DNA of 64,000 nt. Origin: Burkholderia aenigmatica. Its GTDB lineage: Bacteria > Pseudomonadota > Gammaproteobacteria > Burkholderiales > Burkholderiaceae. The notes beneath the pieces were generated by a model that was not told the DNA's origin, ran no database searches, and was given only the letters and a program-made list of their open reading frames with translations. Location of the stretch: the NCBI RefSeq assembly GCF_902499175.1, contig NZ_CABVQC010000006.1, positions 62,001 through 126,000 on the forward strand. The letters are read 5' to 3'. This document shows positions 53,360-60,657 of the stretch, piece after piece. The first letter of the stretch is position 1; the number at the start of each line of letters is the position of its first letter. The translations under genes and the position numbers were made by a program.

Positions 53360-54700
53360 GTGGCAGTCGAAACAACCTCAATCGATACGCTCGTCGTCGG
53401 CGCCGGTCAGGCCGGCGTGGCCATGAGCGAGCACCTGGGCAAGCTGGGCGTACCGCATCTCGTGCTCGAGCGCAACCGCATCGCCGAACGCTGGCGCACG
53501 GGGCGCTGGGATTCGCTGGTCGCGAACGGCCCCGCGTGGCACGACCGTTTCCCGGGGCTCGAATTCGATGGTCTCGATCCCGACGCGTTCGCGTCGAAAG
53601 ACCAGGTCGCCGACTACTTCGAAGCGTATGCGCGCAAGTTCAACGCGCCGATCCGCACCGGTGTCGAGGTGAAGCAGGTCGTGCGCAATACGGGCAAGCC
53701 GGGGTTCGTCGTCGAGACGTCCGACGGCACGATCGAGGCGAACCGCGTGGTCGTCGCGACGGGGCCGTTCCAGCGCCCGGTGATTCCGCCGATCGCGCCG
53801 GACGACGCGCGCTTCGTGCAACTCCATTCCGCCGACTATCGCAATCCGGGCCAGCTTCCGGAAGGCGCGGTGCTGGTGGTCGGCGCGGGTTCGTCGGGCG
53901 TGCAGATCGCCGACGAGCTGCAGCGCGCGGGCCGGCAGGTCTACCTGTCGGTCGGCCCGCACGATCGTCCGCCGCGCGCGTATCGCGGCCGCGACTTCTG
54001 CTGGTGGCTCGGCGTGCTCGGCGAATGGGACAAGGAAGTCGCGACGCCCGGCCGCGAACACGTGACGATCGCTGTGAGCGGCGCACGCGGCGGCCACACG
54101 GTGGATTTCCGCAAGCTCGCGAACCAGGGCGTGACGCTCGTCGGGCTGACGAAGTCGCTCGACGGCGGCGTGGCCGTGTTCGAACGCGATCTCGCGATCA
54201 ATCTTGCGCGCGGCGACGAGAACTACCTGTCGCTGCTCGACGCGGCCGACGCCTATGCGGCGCGCAACGGCCTCGACCTGCCGGAAGAACCGGAAGCCCG
54301 CCGCATCCTGCCGAACCCCGACTGCGTCGCGCATCCGATCCTCGCGCTCGACCTTGCCGGCGCGGGCGTCACGTCGATCATCTGGGCGACGGGCTACGCG
54401 GTCGACTATGGCTGGCTGAAGGTCGACGCGTTCGCCGACAACGGCAAGCCGCAGCACCAGCGCGGCGTGTCGAAGGAGCCGGGCATCTATTTCCTCGGGC
54501 TGCCGTGGCTGTCGCGGCGCGGCTCCAGCTTCATCTGGGGCGTGTGGCACGACGCGCGGCACATCGCCGATCACATCGCGATACAGCGCACCTACCTCGA
54601 ATATCACGACGCATCGCGGCGCCGCCCGACGTCGCGCCCGGAGCAGGACGGCGCCGCGTCGCACGCCGACGCGCACCCGCTTGCCGACGCGGTGAACTGA
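53360..54700 (+). CDS. Flavin-containing monooxygenase-like NAD(P)/FAD oxidoreductase
   Basis: The protein has 446 aa. The FAD Rossmann motif is VVGAGQAGVAM (Gly14-Gly19), and the NAD(P) motif is VVGAGSSGVQI (Gly175-Gly180). Between them lies ERWRTGRWDSLVANGPAW and, before the second motif, FVQLHSADYRNP, which resembles the FMO fingerprint. ILALDLAGAGVTSIIWATGY follows near the C-terminus. A GAAGGAGACAGCC ribosome site precedes the start. It is the first gene of a set with a RidA-like protein, DUF1028 and an M20 deacetylase, and probably oxidises a nitrogenous substrate. Confidence 0.9.
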   Translation: MAVETTSIDTLVVGAGQAGVAMSEHLGKLGVPHLVLERNRIAERWRTGRWDSLVANGPAWHDRFPGLEFDGLDPDAFASKDQVADYFEAYARKFNAPIRTGVEVKQVVRNTGKPGFVVETSDGTIEANRVVVATGPFQRPVIPPIAPDDARFVQLHSADYRNPGQLPEGAVLVVGAGSSGVQIADELQRAGRQVYLSVGPHDRPPRAYRGRDFCWWLGVLGEWDKEVATPGREHVTIAVSGARGGHTVDFRKLANQGVTLVGLTKSLDGGVAVFERDLAINLARGDENYLSLLDAADAYAARNGLDLPEEPEARRILPNPDCVAHPILALDLAGAGVTSIIWATGYAVDYGWLKVDAFADNGKPQHQRGVSKEPGIYFLGLPWLSRRGSSFIWGVWHDARHIADHIAIQRTYLEYHDASRRRPTSRPEQDGAASHADAHPLADAVN

Positions 54701-54775
54701 CCGACTCCATGCCGTCTGCCGCACCGCGTTCGCTTCCGGTGCGGCGGCGTGAACATTCACGACTGAAGGATTTCG

Positions 54776-55213
54776 ATGAGCCAACCCACCCATACCCGTA
54801 TCCGCATGTTCAACACGAAGGATACCTACCCGAACCAGACGCTCGACAACGACCTGTGCCAGGCCGTGCGGGCCGGCAACACCGTCTACGTGCGCGGCCA
54901 GGTCGGCACCGATTTCGACGGCAAGCTGATCGGCCTCGGCGATCCGCGCGCGCAGGCCGAGCAGGCGATGAAGAACGTCAAGCAGCTGCTGGAGGAAGCC
55001 GGCAGCGACCTCACGCACATCGTGAAGACGACGACCTACCTGATCGACCCGCGCTATCGCGAGCCGGTGTACCAGGAGGTCGGCAAGTGGCTGAAGGGCG
55101 TGTATCCGATTTCGACGGGGCTCGTCGTGTCGGCACTCGGCCAGCCGCAGTGGCTGATGGAAATCGACGTGATCGCCGTGATCCCGGACAACTGGCAGCC
55201 CAACCGCGCGTAG
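54776..55213 (+). CDS. RidA/YjgF-family protein (non-archetypal clade)
   Basis: A 145-aa protein. DLCQAVRAGNTVYVRGQVG and EQAMKNVKQLLEEAGSDLTH, then LVVSALGQPQWLMEIDVIAV, give the Rid fold. The Arg that defines enamine/imine deaminases (RidA Arg105) is not present in the STGLVVSAL segment, so the protein is of a Rid1-7 type. Such proteins often hydrolyse pathway-specific imines or aminoacrylates. It lies 75 bp after the monooxygenase and 8 bp before DUF1028. Confidence 0.88.
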   Translation: MSQPTHTRIRMFNTKDTYPNQTLDNDLCQAVRAGNTVYVRGQVGTDFDGKLIGLGDPRAQAEQAMKNVKQLLEEAGSDLTHIVKTTTYLIDPRYREPVYQEVGKWLKGVYPISTGLVVSALGQPQWLMEIDVIAVIPDNWQPNRA

Positions 55214-55221
55214 GAGGCGAC

Positions 55222-55899
55222 ATGACTTTCTCCATCGTCGGGCGCTGCCCGGAGACGGGCCAGCTCGGCATCGCGATCAGCTCGTCGAGCATCGCGGTGG
55301 GGGCGCGCTGCCCGTGGGTGCGTGCAGGCGTCGGCGCCGTGGCGACGCAGAACATCACGCTGCCGGCGCTCGGCCCGCAGATCCTCGACCTGATCGAGCA
55401 CGAACAGCTTGCGCCCGCCGCGGCGCTCGACCGTGCGCTCAGTGCGAACGGCTGGAGCCAGTACCGGCAGGTCACGGCGATCGACGGGCAGGGGCAGACG
55501 GCGTGCTTCACGGGCAAGGAAGCGCTCGGGACGCATCACGCAGTGCGCGGCGAACAGTGCGTGGCCGCCGGCAATCTGCTGGCCGCGCCGGCCGTGATCG
55601 ACGCGATGGTGCGTGCCTTCGCACAGGCGCCGGGCCTGCTCGCCGATCGCCTGCTGGCCGCGATGCACGCGGCGATGGCGGCCGGCGGCGAAGCAGGGCC
55701 GGTGCATTCGGCCGCGCTGAAGGTGGCCGGCGACGTGATCTGGCCGATCGTCGACCTGCGCGTCGACTGGGCCGATGCCGATCCGGTCGGGCAGCTCGAT
55801 GCGCTGTGGCAGGCGTATCGCCCGCAGATGCAGGACTACCAGACGCGCGCGCTGAACCCGACCGTCGCGCCGAGCTACGGAGTGCCGGGCGATGAATGA
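55222..55899 (+). CDS. DUF1028 family protein
   Basis: A 225-aa protein. The start FSIVGRCPETGQLGIAISSS, then VGARCPWVRAGVGAVATQN and QCVAAGNLLA, is the N-terminal-nucleophile-like pattern of DUF1028. Conserved Cys and Ser residues near the N-terminus could be catalytic. A TAGGAGGCGAC ribosome site precedes it. Its end overlaps the M20 gene by 8 bp. The family is commonly found with RidA-like and M20 genes, so an amidase-type step is plausible. Confidence 0.88.
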   Translation: MTFSIVGRCPETGQLGIAISSSSIAVGARCPWVRAGVGAVATQNITLPALGPQILDLIEHEQLAPAAALDRALSANGWSQYRQVTAIDGQGQTACFTGKEALGTHHAVRGEQCVAAGNLLAAPAVIDAMVRAFAQAPGLLADRLLAAMHAAMAAGGEAGPVHSAALKVAGDVIWPIVDLRVDWADADPVGQLDALWQAYRPQMQDYQTRALNPTVAPSYGVPGDE

Positions 55900-57055
55900 C
55901 ACGTCGAGCCGCACGCTGCTCGAACGGCTGATCGGTTTCGCGACGGTCAGCCGCGATTCGAACCTCGAGATGATCGGTTTCATCCGCGACCATCTCGCGG
56001 GCCTCGGCGTCGAGAGCGAACTGTTCTACAACGCGGAACGCACGAAGGCGAGCCTGTACGCAACGATCGGGCCACGCGATCGCGGCGGCATCGCACTGTC
56101 GGGCCATACCGACGTGGTGCCGGTCGACGGGCAGGCGTGGACGGTCGAGCCGTTCCGGCTGACCGAGCTCGACGGCCGCCTGTACGGCCGTGGCACGGCC
56201 GACATGAAGGGGTTCATCGCATCGGTGCTCGCGGCCGTGCCGGCGTTCGTCGCCCGGCCGCTGAGCGTGCCCGTGCATCTCGCGTTCTCGTACGACGAGG
56301 AAGTTGGCTGCCTCGGCGTGCGGCCGATGCTCGACACACTGGCCGCGCGCGCGCACCGGCCGCGTCTGTGCCTGATCGGCGAGCCGACCGAACTGAAGCC
56401 GGTGCTCGGTCACAAGGGCAAGCTCGCGATGCGCTGCCACGTGAAAGGCGCGGCGTGCCACTCGGCGTACGCACCGTCGGGCGTCAACGCGATCGACTAT
56501 GCGGCGAAGCTGATCGGCCGTCTCGGCGAGATCGGCGATGCACTCGCGCGGCCCGAACGGCACGACGAACGCTTCGATCCGCCGTTCTCGACCGTGCAGA
56601 CGGGGCTGATCAAGGGCGGCCGCGCGCTGAACATCGTGCCGGCCGAATGCGAGTTCGATTTCGAAGTGCGGGCACTGCCGGATTTCGATGCACACGACGT
56701 GCCGAGGAAGCTGCAGGACTATGCGGAATCCGAGCTGTTGCCGAGGATGCGCGCGGTGCAGCCCGATACCGACATCCGGCTGCAGCCGCTGGGCGCGTAT
56801 CCGGGGCTCGCGACCGCGCCGGACAGCGAAGCCGCGCGGCTGCTCGCGATGCTGAGCGGCTCCGATGCATTCGGGACGGTGGCGTTCGGCACCGAAGGCG
56901 GGCTGTTCGGGCAGGCCGGCATTCCGACCGTGGTGTGCGGGCCTGGCAGCATGGACCAGGGACACAAGCCTGACGAGTTCGTCACGCTCGACCAGCTTCA
57001 CGGCTGCGACGCGATGCTTGCCCGGTTGGCTGAGCATCTCTCCACACCCGTCTGA
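55892..57055 (+). CDS. M20-family acetylornithine deacetylase-like amidohydrolase
   Basis: The protein has 387 aa. Metal ligands are visible in SGHTDVVPVDGQ, GRGTADMKGFIA, DEEVGCLG and GEPTELKPV. The lid has HSAYAPSGVNAIDYA, and the C-terminus has GPGSMDQGHKPDEFV, as in ArgE. Start overlaps the DUF1028 stop by 8 bp. An argE role is possible, but the context (monooxygenase, RidA, DUF1028) suggests deacylation in a catabolic route. A strong terminator follows. Confidence 0.88.
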   Translation: MNDTSSRTLLERLIGFATVSRDSNLEMIGFIRDHLAGLGVESELFYNAERTKASLYATIGPRDRGGIALSGHTDVVPVDGQAWTVEPFRLTELDGRLYGRGTADMKGFIASVLAAVPAFVARPLSVPVHLAFSYDEEVGCLGVRPMLDTLAARAHRPRLCLIGEPTELKPVLGHKGKLAMRCHVKGAACHSAYAPSGVNAIDYAAKLIGRLGEIGDALARPERHDERFDPPFSTVQTGLIKGGRALNIVPAECEFDFEVRALPDFDAHDVPRKLQDYAESELLPRMRAVQPDTDIRLQPLGAYPGLATAPDSEAARLLAMLSGSDAFGTVAFGTEGGLFGQAGIPTVVCGPGSMDQGHKPDEFVTLDQLHGCDAMLARLAEHLSTPV

Positions 57056-57071
57056 CATTGCCACCGCCAAC

Positions 57072-57105
57072 ACGCACGCACCGCATCCCGCGGCGCGTGC
57101 GTTTT
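57072..57105 (+). terminator. Terminator after the M20 deacetylase gene
   Basis: ACGCACGCACCGC (57072-57084) pairs with GCGGCGCGTGCGT (57090-57102) with one mismatch around the loop ATCCC, then TTTT. The element ends the monooxygenase-RidA-DUF1028-M20 operon and lies just before the converging LysR gene end. Confidence 0.88.
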
Positions 57106-57113
57106 CCTGTTCC

Positions 57114-58043
57114 TTATCGCGCCGTTTCCGCGACGATCTGCGCGAGCCGTTCGCGGCAGAAATCGACGAACGACTGCGCCTGCTTCGTGAGCTGACCGCG
57201 CTTCAGCCGCGCGCTGACGAGCCCCGACGGGCTCACCGTTTCGCTGAGGCCGATCGTCACGACCCGCTGGCCGTCGTATGTGTATTCGGAATGCGGGCGC
57301 GTGACGAGCAGCGAGAAGCCGAACCCCTGGCCGACCATCCCGCGCACCATCTCGATCGACGGCGATCCGAACACGATGTTCGGCGTCAGCCCGAGTTCGT
57401 GAAAGAGGCTGACGAAATACGTGCGGCTCGGCTGTACGTCGAGCAGGATCATCGGCTCGACGCAGAGGTCGCGCAACGACACGTGCGACTGGCCCGCGAA
57501 CCGGTGGTTCTCCGGCAGCAGCACGTACGGCTGCTGCGGCGGCATCAGCGGTTCGGTCTCGATCGTGCCGTCGAGGTCGTGGTCGTACATGAGCGCGAGA
57601 TCGAACGTGCCGGACGTCAGGCCCTGCACGAGTTCCTGCTGGTCGCCGTCGCGCAGCCGGATGTTCACGCCCGGGTAGCGCTCGCGAAAGCCCGCGATCA
57701 GTTGCGGCAGATAGAGCGGCGCGACCGTCTCGAAGCAGCCGATGTCGATCTGCCCGGTGATGACGTCGTTGTCGGCGAGCGCGTTCTGCTCGAACTCGTG
57801 CGAGATGCGCAGCAGTTCCTGCGCTTTCCGGTAGAAGCGCGTGCCGCTCGGCGTGAGCGACACGCCCTGCGCGTGATGGCGGATGAACAGCTTCACGCCG
57901 AAGCTTTCCTCCAGCCCCTTGATCGCGCTGGAGATCGACGGCTGCGCGATGAAGAGCTGACGCGATGCCTCGGCGACACTGCCGGATTCCACCGTCGTCA
58001 CGAAGTATTTCAGTTGCCGCAAAGTGTAGTGAGCCACAAGCAC
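57114..58043 (-). CDS. LysR-family transcriptional regulator
   Basis: A 309-aa protein with an N-terminal HTH (LRQLKYFVTTVESGSVAEA, QLFIAQPSISSAIKGLEES) and a LysR substrate domain with VTRPHSEYTYDGQ near the C-terminus. It is convergent to the monooxygenase operon and divergent, by 388 bp, from the NCS1 permease. A palindromic LTTR-type site at 58161-58186 lies in that gap. It may therefore control the permease and perhaps the other operon. Confidence 0.9.
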   Translation of the reverse strand: MLVAHYTLRQLKYFVTTVESGSVAEASRQLFIAQPSISSAIKGLEESFGVKLFIRHHAQGVSLTPSGTRFYRKAQELLRISHEFEQNALADNDVITGQIDIGCFETVAPLYLPQLIAGFRERYPGVNIRLRDGDQQELVQGLTSGTFDLALMYDHDLDGTIETEPLMPPQQPYVLLPENHRFAGQSHVSLRDLCVEPMILLDVQPSRTYFVSLFHELGLTPNIVFGSPSIEMVRGMVGQGFGFSLLVTRPHSEYTYDGQRVVTIGLSETVSPSGLVSARLKRGQLTKQAQSFVDFCRERLAQIVAETAR

Positions 58044-58431
58044 CTCTGATGCACGGCCCCGGCGTGCCGCCGCGGGCGCTATCTGTCCATGGTTTGCGTA
58101 GCACCTTACCTGAAAGCTCCCCGGCGCCGAAATGTCCGCTGCAGAGCTTTTTCGTATGTCCCGGAAATATTTTTAGTATTTTCCGGCCGCGATGCGCGTG
58201 GCGCACCATCGTCTCCAACCTGGATCACGACGTTCACGAGGCGGCCGTGCATGCGCCGGCGGGAGAGTTATTCCGTCCCCGCATGCGCATCGTCCGTTTC
58301 GTTCGACACCGCCGCGCGGGCACGCGGTGCGTCGTCGCTCGCGTATCCGGACCCGATGGCAGGCGCGTCCCCCAACGCGCGCCGGCTGACACGGCACGCG
58401 CGCATCGCCGCGCAGGACAGGAGACATCACC
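58044..58431. other. 388-bp divergent region between LysR and NCS1 permease genes
   Basis: No gene is supported, and the plus-strand frame upstream of the permease start has no Met or ribosome site match. The notable element is the AT-rich palindrome at 58161-58186 (separate entry). The rest is GC-rich and unremarkable. Confidence 0.55.
58161..58186. promoter_or_regulatory. Candidate LysR-type operator
   Basis: A 26-bp palindrome: outer arms CCGGAA and TTCCGG, inner arms AATA (58166-58169) and TATT (58177-58180) separated by 7 nt, giving the T-N11-A frame of LTTR boxes. It sits 118 bp upstream of the LysR start, in the divergent region before the permease. Location and symmetry fit autoregulation plus permease activation. 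Confidence 0.6.
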
Positions 58432-59853
58432 ATGACGAACGTGGACCGCAATGCGTCCCCGATGATAGAGAAGCACACGATCGGCTACGTGCCGCCCGCG
58501 GAGCGCCACGGCAAGGTGCGCGACCTGTTCACGCTCTGGTTCGGCGGCAACATCGCGCCGCTGCCGATCGTGACCGGCGCGCTTGGCGTGCAGATCTTCC
58601 ACCTGAACTTGATGTGGGCCATCGTCGCGATCGTCGTCGGCCAGGCGGTCGGCGGCGTGCTGATGGCGCTGCATTCGGCGCAAGGGCCGCAGATGGGCAT
58701 CCCGCAGATGATCCAGAGCCGCGCGCAGTTCGGTTCGTGGGGCGCGCTGCTCGTGACCGTGATCGCGGCCGTTATGTACGTCGGCTTTTTTGCGTCGAAC
58801 ATCGTGCTCGCCGGGAAGTCGGTGCACGGCATCGCGTCGTCGGTGCCGGTGCCGGTCGGCATCGTGATCGGCGCGGTGGGGTCGGGGCTGATCGGGATAG
58901 TCGGCTACCGGTTCATCCACATCCTGAACCGGATCGGCACGTGGGTGCTCGGCATCGGGATCGTTGTCGGCTTCTGGATGATCCTCACGCACGTGACGAC
59001 CGACGATTTCCTGACGCGCGGCGGCTTCGATTTCGCGGGCTGGCTCGCGACGGTGTCGCTGTCGGCGTTGTGGCAGATCGCATTCGCGCCGTACGTGTCG
59101 GACTATTCGCGCTATCTGCCGGAGGACGTCGGCGTGGCGTCGACGTTCTGGGCGACCTATCTCGGCTGCACGATTGGTTCGACGCTCGCGTTCATCTTCG
59201 GTGCGGTCGCGGTGCTCGCGGTGCCGGCCGGCGCGGACACGATGGATGCGGTCAAGCAGGCGACGGGCCCGCTCGGCCCGCTGATGCTCGTGCTGTTCCT
59301 GCTGAGCGTGATCAGCCACAACGCGCTGAACCTGTACGGCGCGGTGCTCGCGGTGATCACGTCGGTGCAGACGTTCGCGTACAAGTGGATTCCGACCGCG
59401 AAGGCGCGCGCGGTGGTGTCGGTCGTGATCTTCGTCGCCTGCTGCTACGCGGCGATCGGCGCGTCGACGAACTTCGTCGGCAACCTCGTCGATCTCGTGC
59501 TCGCGCTGCTCGTCGTGCTGGTGCCGTGGACGGCGATCAACCTGATCGACTTCTACGTGATCCATCAGGGCAAGTACGACATCAAGTCGATCTTCATGGC
59601 CGATGGCGGGATCTACGGCCGCTTCAATCCGCAGGCGCTGCTCGCGTATGCGATCGGCATCCTCGTGCAGATTCCGTTCATGAACACGCCGATGTATGCA
59701 GGCCCGATTCCCGCGCATCTCGGCGGCGCGGACCTGTCGTGGCTCGTGGGGCTCGCGCTGACGTCGCCGCTGTACTACTGGCTCGCGACGCGCGACAGCG
59801 CGTATCGGCGCCGGCAGACGGGCGCGACGATACCGCCGACGGCGGCGCGTTGA
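58432..59853 (+). CDS. NCS1-family nucleobase/cytosine-type permease
   Basis: A 473-aa membrane protein with about 12 spans. LFTLWFGGNIAPLPIVTGAL, MGIPQMIQSRAQFGSWGALL and the DYSRYLP motif (residues about 222-228) are hallmark NCS1 segments. They bind and move purines, pyrimidines, hydantoins or related compounds with H+ or Na+. The ATG is preceded by AGGAGACATCACC. It is regulated in all likelihood by the divergent LysR. The nearby monooxygenase, RidA, DUF1028 and M20 genes suggest an N-heterocycle or amide as the imported substrate. Confidence 0.9.
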   Translation: MTNVDRNASPMIEKHTIGYVPPAERHGKVRDLFTLWFGGNIAPLPIVTGALGVQIFHLNLMWAIVAIVVGQAVGGVLMALHSAQGPQMGIPQMIQSRAQFGSWGALLVTVIAAVMYVGFFASNIVLAGKSVHGIASSVPVPVGIVIGAVGSGLIGIVGYRFIHILNRIGTWVLGIGIVVGFWMILTHVTTDDFLTRGGFDFAGWLATVSLSALWQIAFAPYVSDYSRYLPEDVGVASTFWATYLGCTIGSTLAFIFGAVAVLAVPAGADTMDAVKQATGPLGPLMLVLFLLSVISHNALNLYGAVLAVITSVQTFAYKWIPTAKARAVVSVVIFVACCYAAIGASTNFVGNLVDLVLALLVVLVPWTAINLIDFYVIHQGKYDIKSIFMADGGIYGRFNPQALLAYAIGILVQIPFMNTPMYAGPIPAHLGGADLSWLVGLALTSPLYYWLATRDSAYRRRQTGATIPPTAAR

Positions 59854-60183
59854 TCGGCGCATGGCTCAGTGCGCGGGAGGCGGGCAGGGTGCCGTCTCCT
59901 GCGCTGCGTGGTGGAGGGGGCGATGAATGCCGAATACCGGATGCAGGCTTGCCGTGCGGTCATCGCACCGCGGTCCCGGATCCGGCAGGTAACGCGTCCG
60001 GTCGTTCGCGACGAGATGGGGAAACCGCAGATGGAGTAGAGTGCATCGTCCGGTCCGGCCGGATGTGCGGGAAACGCAGCGATGCGACCGCGCATACGGC
60101 CACACGCGACCGGATCGCATCTCCATCCGCCGATGCCGACAACCGGCCGAGGCGGGCCCGACAATCGATCGTGGAGCAGGAAC
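59854..60183. other. 330-bp intergenic region
   Basis: Between the permease and the second RidA-like gene I see no supported gene, terminator or repeat. The plus-strand frame from 60082 to the RidA-like start is basic, without a family match. A GGAGCAGGAAC ribosome site ends the region. Confidence 0.5.
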
Positions 60184-60570
60184 ATGCCCCTTCAGCTGCA
60201 TAATCCGGCCGGCGTCGCCGAGCCGTTTTCCCATTACAGTCACGGCGTCTCGGCGCCGGTCCAGGCACGCTGGCTGCACATCTCCGGCCAGGTCGGGGCC
60301 GCGCCCGACGGCAGTGTGCCGGAGGATCCCGAGCAGCAAATGGAACTGGCCTGGGACAACCTGTTCGCCGTGCTGGCCGATGCCGGCATGGTGGCGTCGG
60401 ATCTGGTCAAGGTGGACGGGTTCCTGACCCGTCCGGATCTGGTGCCGCTCTATCGCACCGTGCGCGAGCGGCGGTTGGGCGGCCATGCGAGCGCATCGAC
60501 CGTCGTGATCGTCAGCGGCCTGGTCGTGCCGGCACTGCTGGTCGAGATCCAGGCGGTCGCGGCGAAGTAG
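60184..60570 (+). CDS. RidA/YjgF-family protein
   Basis: A 128-aa protein. Start MPLQLHNPAGVAEPFSHYSH, then WLHISGQVGAAPDGSVPED, MELAWDNLFAVLADAG and ASTVVIVSGLVVPALLVEIQ follow the Rid fold. As in the first family member here, the archetypal Arg105 position (ASASTVV) is not Arg, so it belongs to a non-RidA subgroup. The start was chosen at the ATG after GGAGCAGGAAC. It stands alone between the permease and the oxidoreductase. Confidence 0.88.
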   Translation: MPLQLHNPAGVAEPFSHYSHGVSAPVQARWLHISGQVGAAPDGSVPEDPEQQMELAWDNLFAVLADAGMVASDLVKVDGFLTRPDLVPLYRTVRERRLGGHASASTVVIVSGLVVPALLVEIQAVAAK

Positions 60571-60578
60571 CCGGGCGA

Positions 60579-60595
60579 GCCGTGCGCGGCACGGC
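60579..60595. terminator. Short GC hairpin between converging genes
   Basis: GCCGTGC (60579-60585) and GCACGGC (60589-60595) form a 7-bp stem around a 3-nt loop between the RidA-like (+) and oxidoreductase (-) ends. No T tract follows, so termination is only tentative. Confidence 0.3.
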
Positions 60596-60657
60596 GCCCG
60601 CGGCCGGCGGCAGGCCCGCGGGGCGCGCCGATTCGCGCCCGCGAACCTGACGCTGCT

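Noticed and set aside
52753..55221. Large fused frame reading into the DUF1028 gene
   Set aside because: Only the recombinase remnant (53028-53215) and the DUF1028 gene (from 55222) are real in this frame; the rest is out of frame with the monooxygenase and RidA-like genes.
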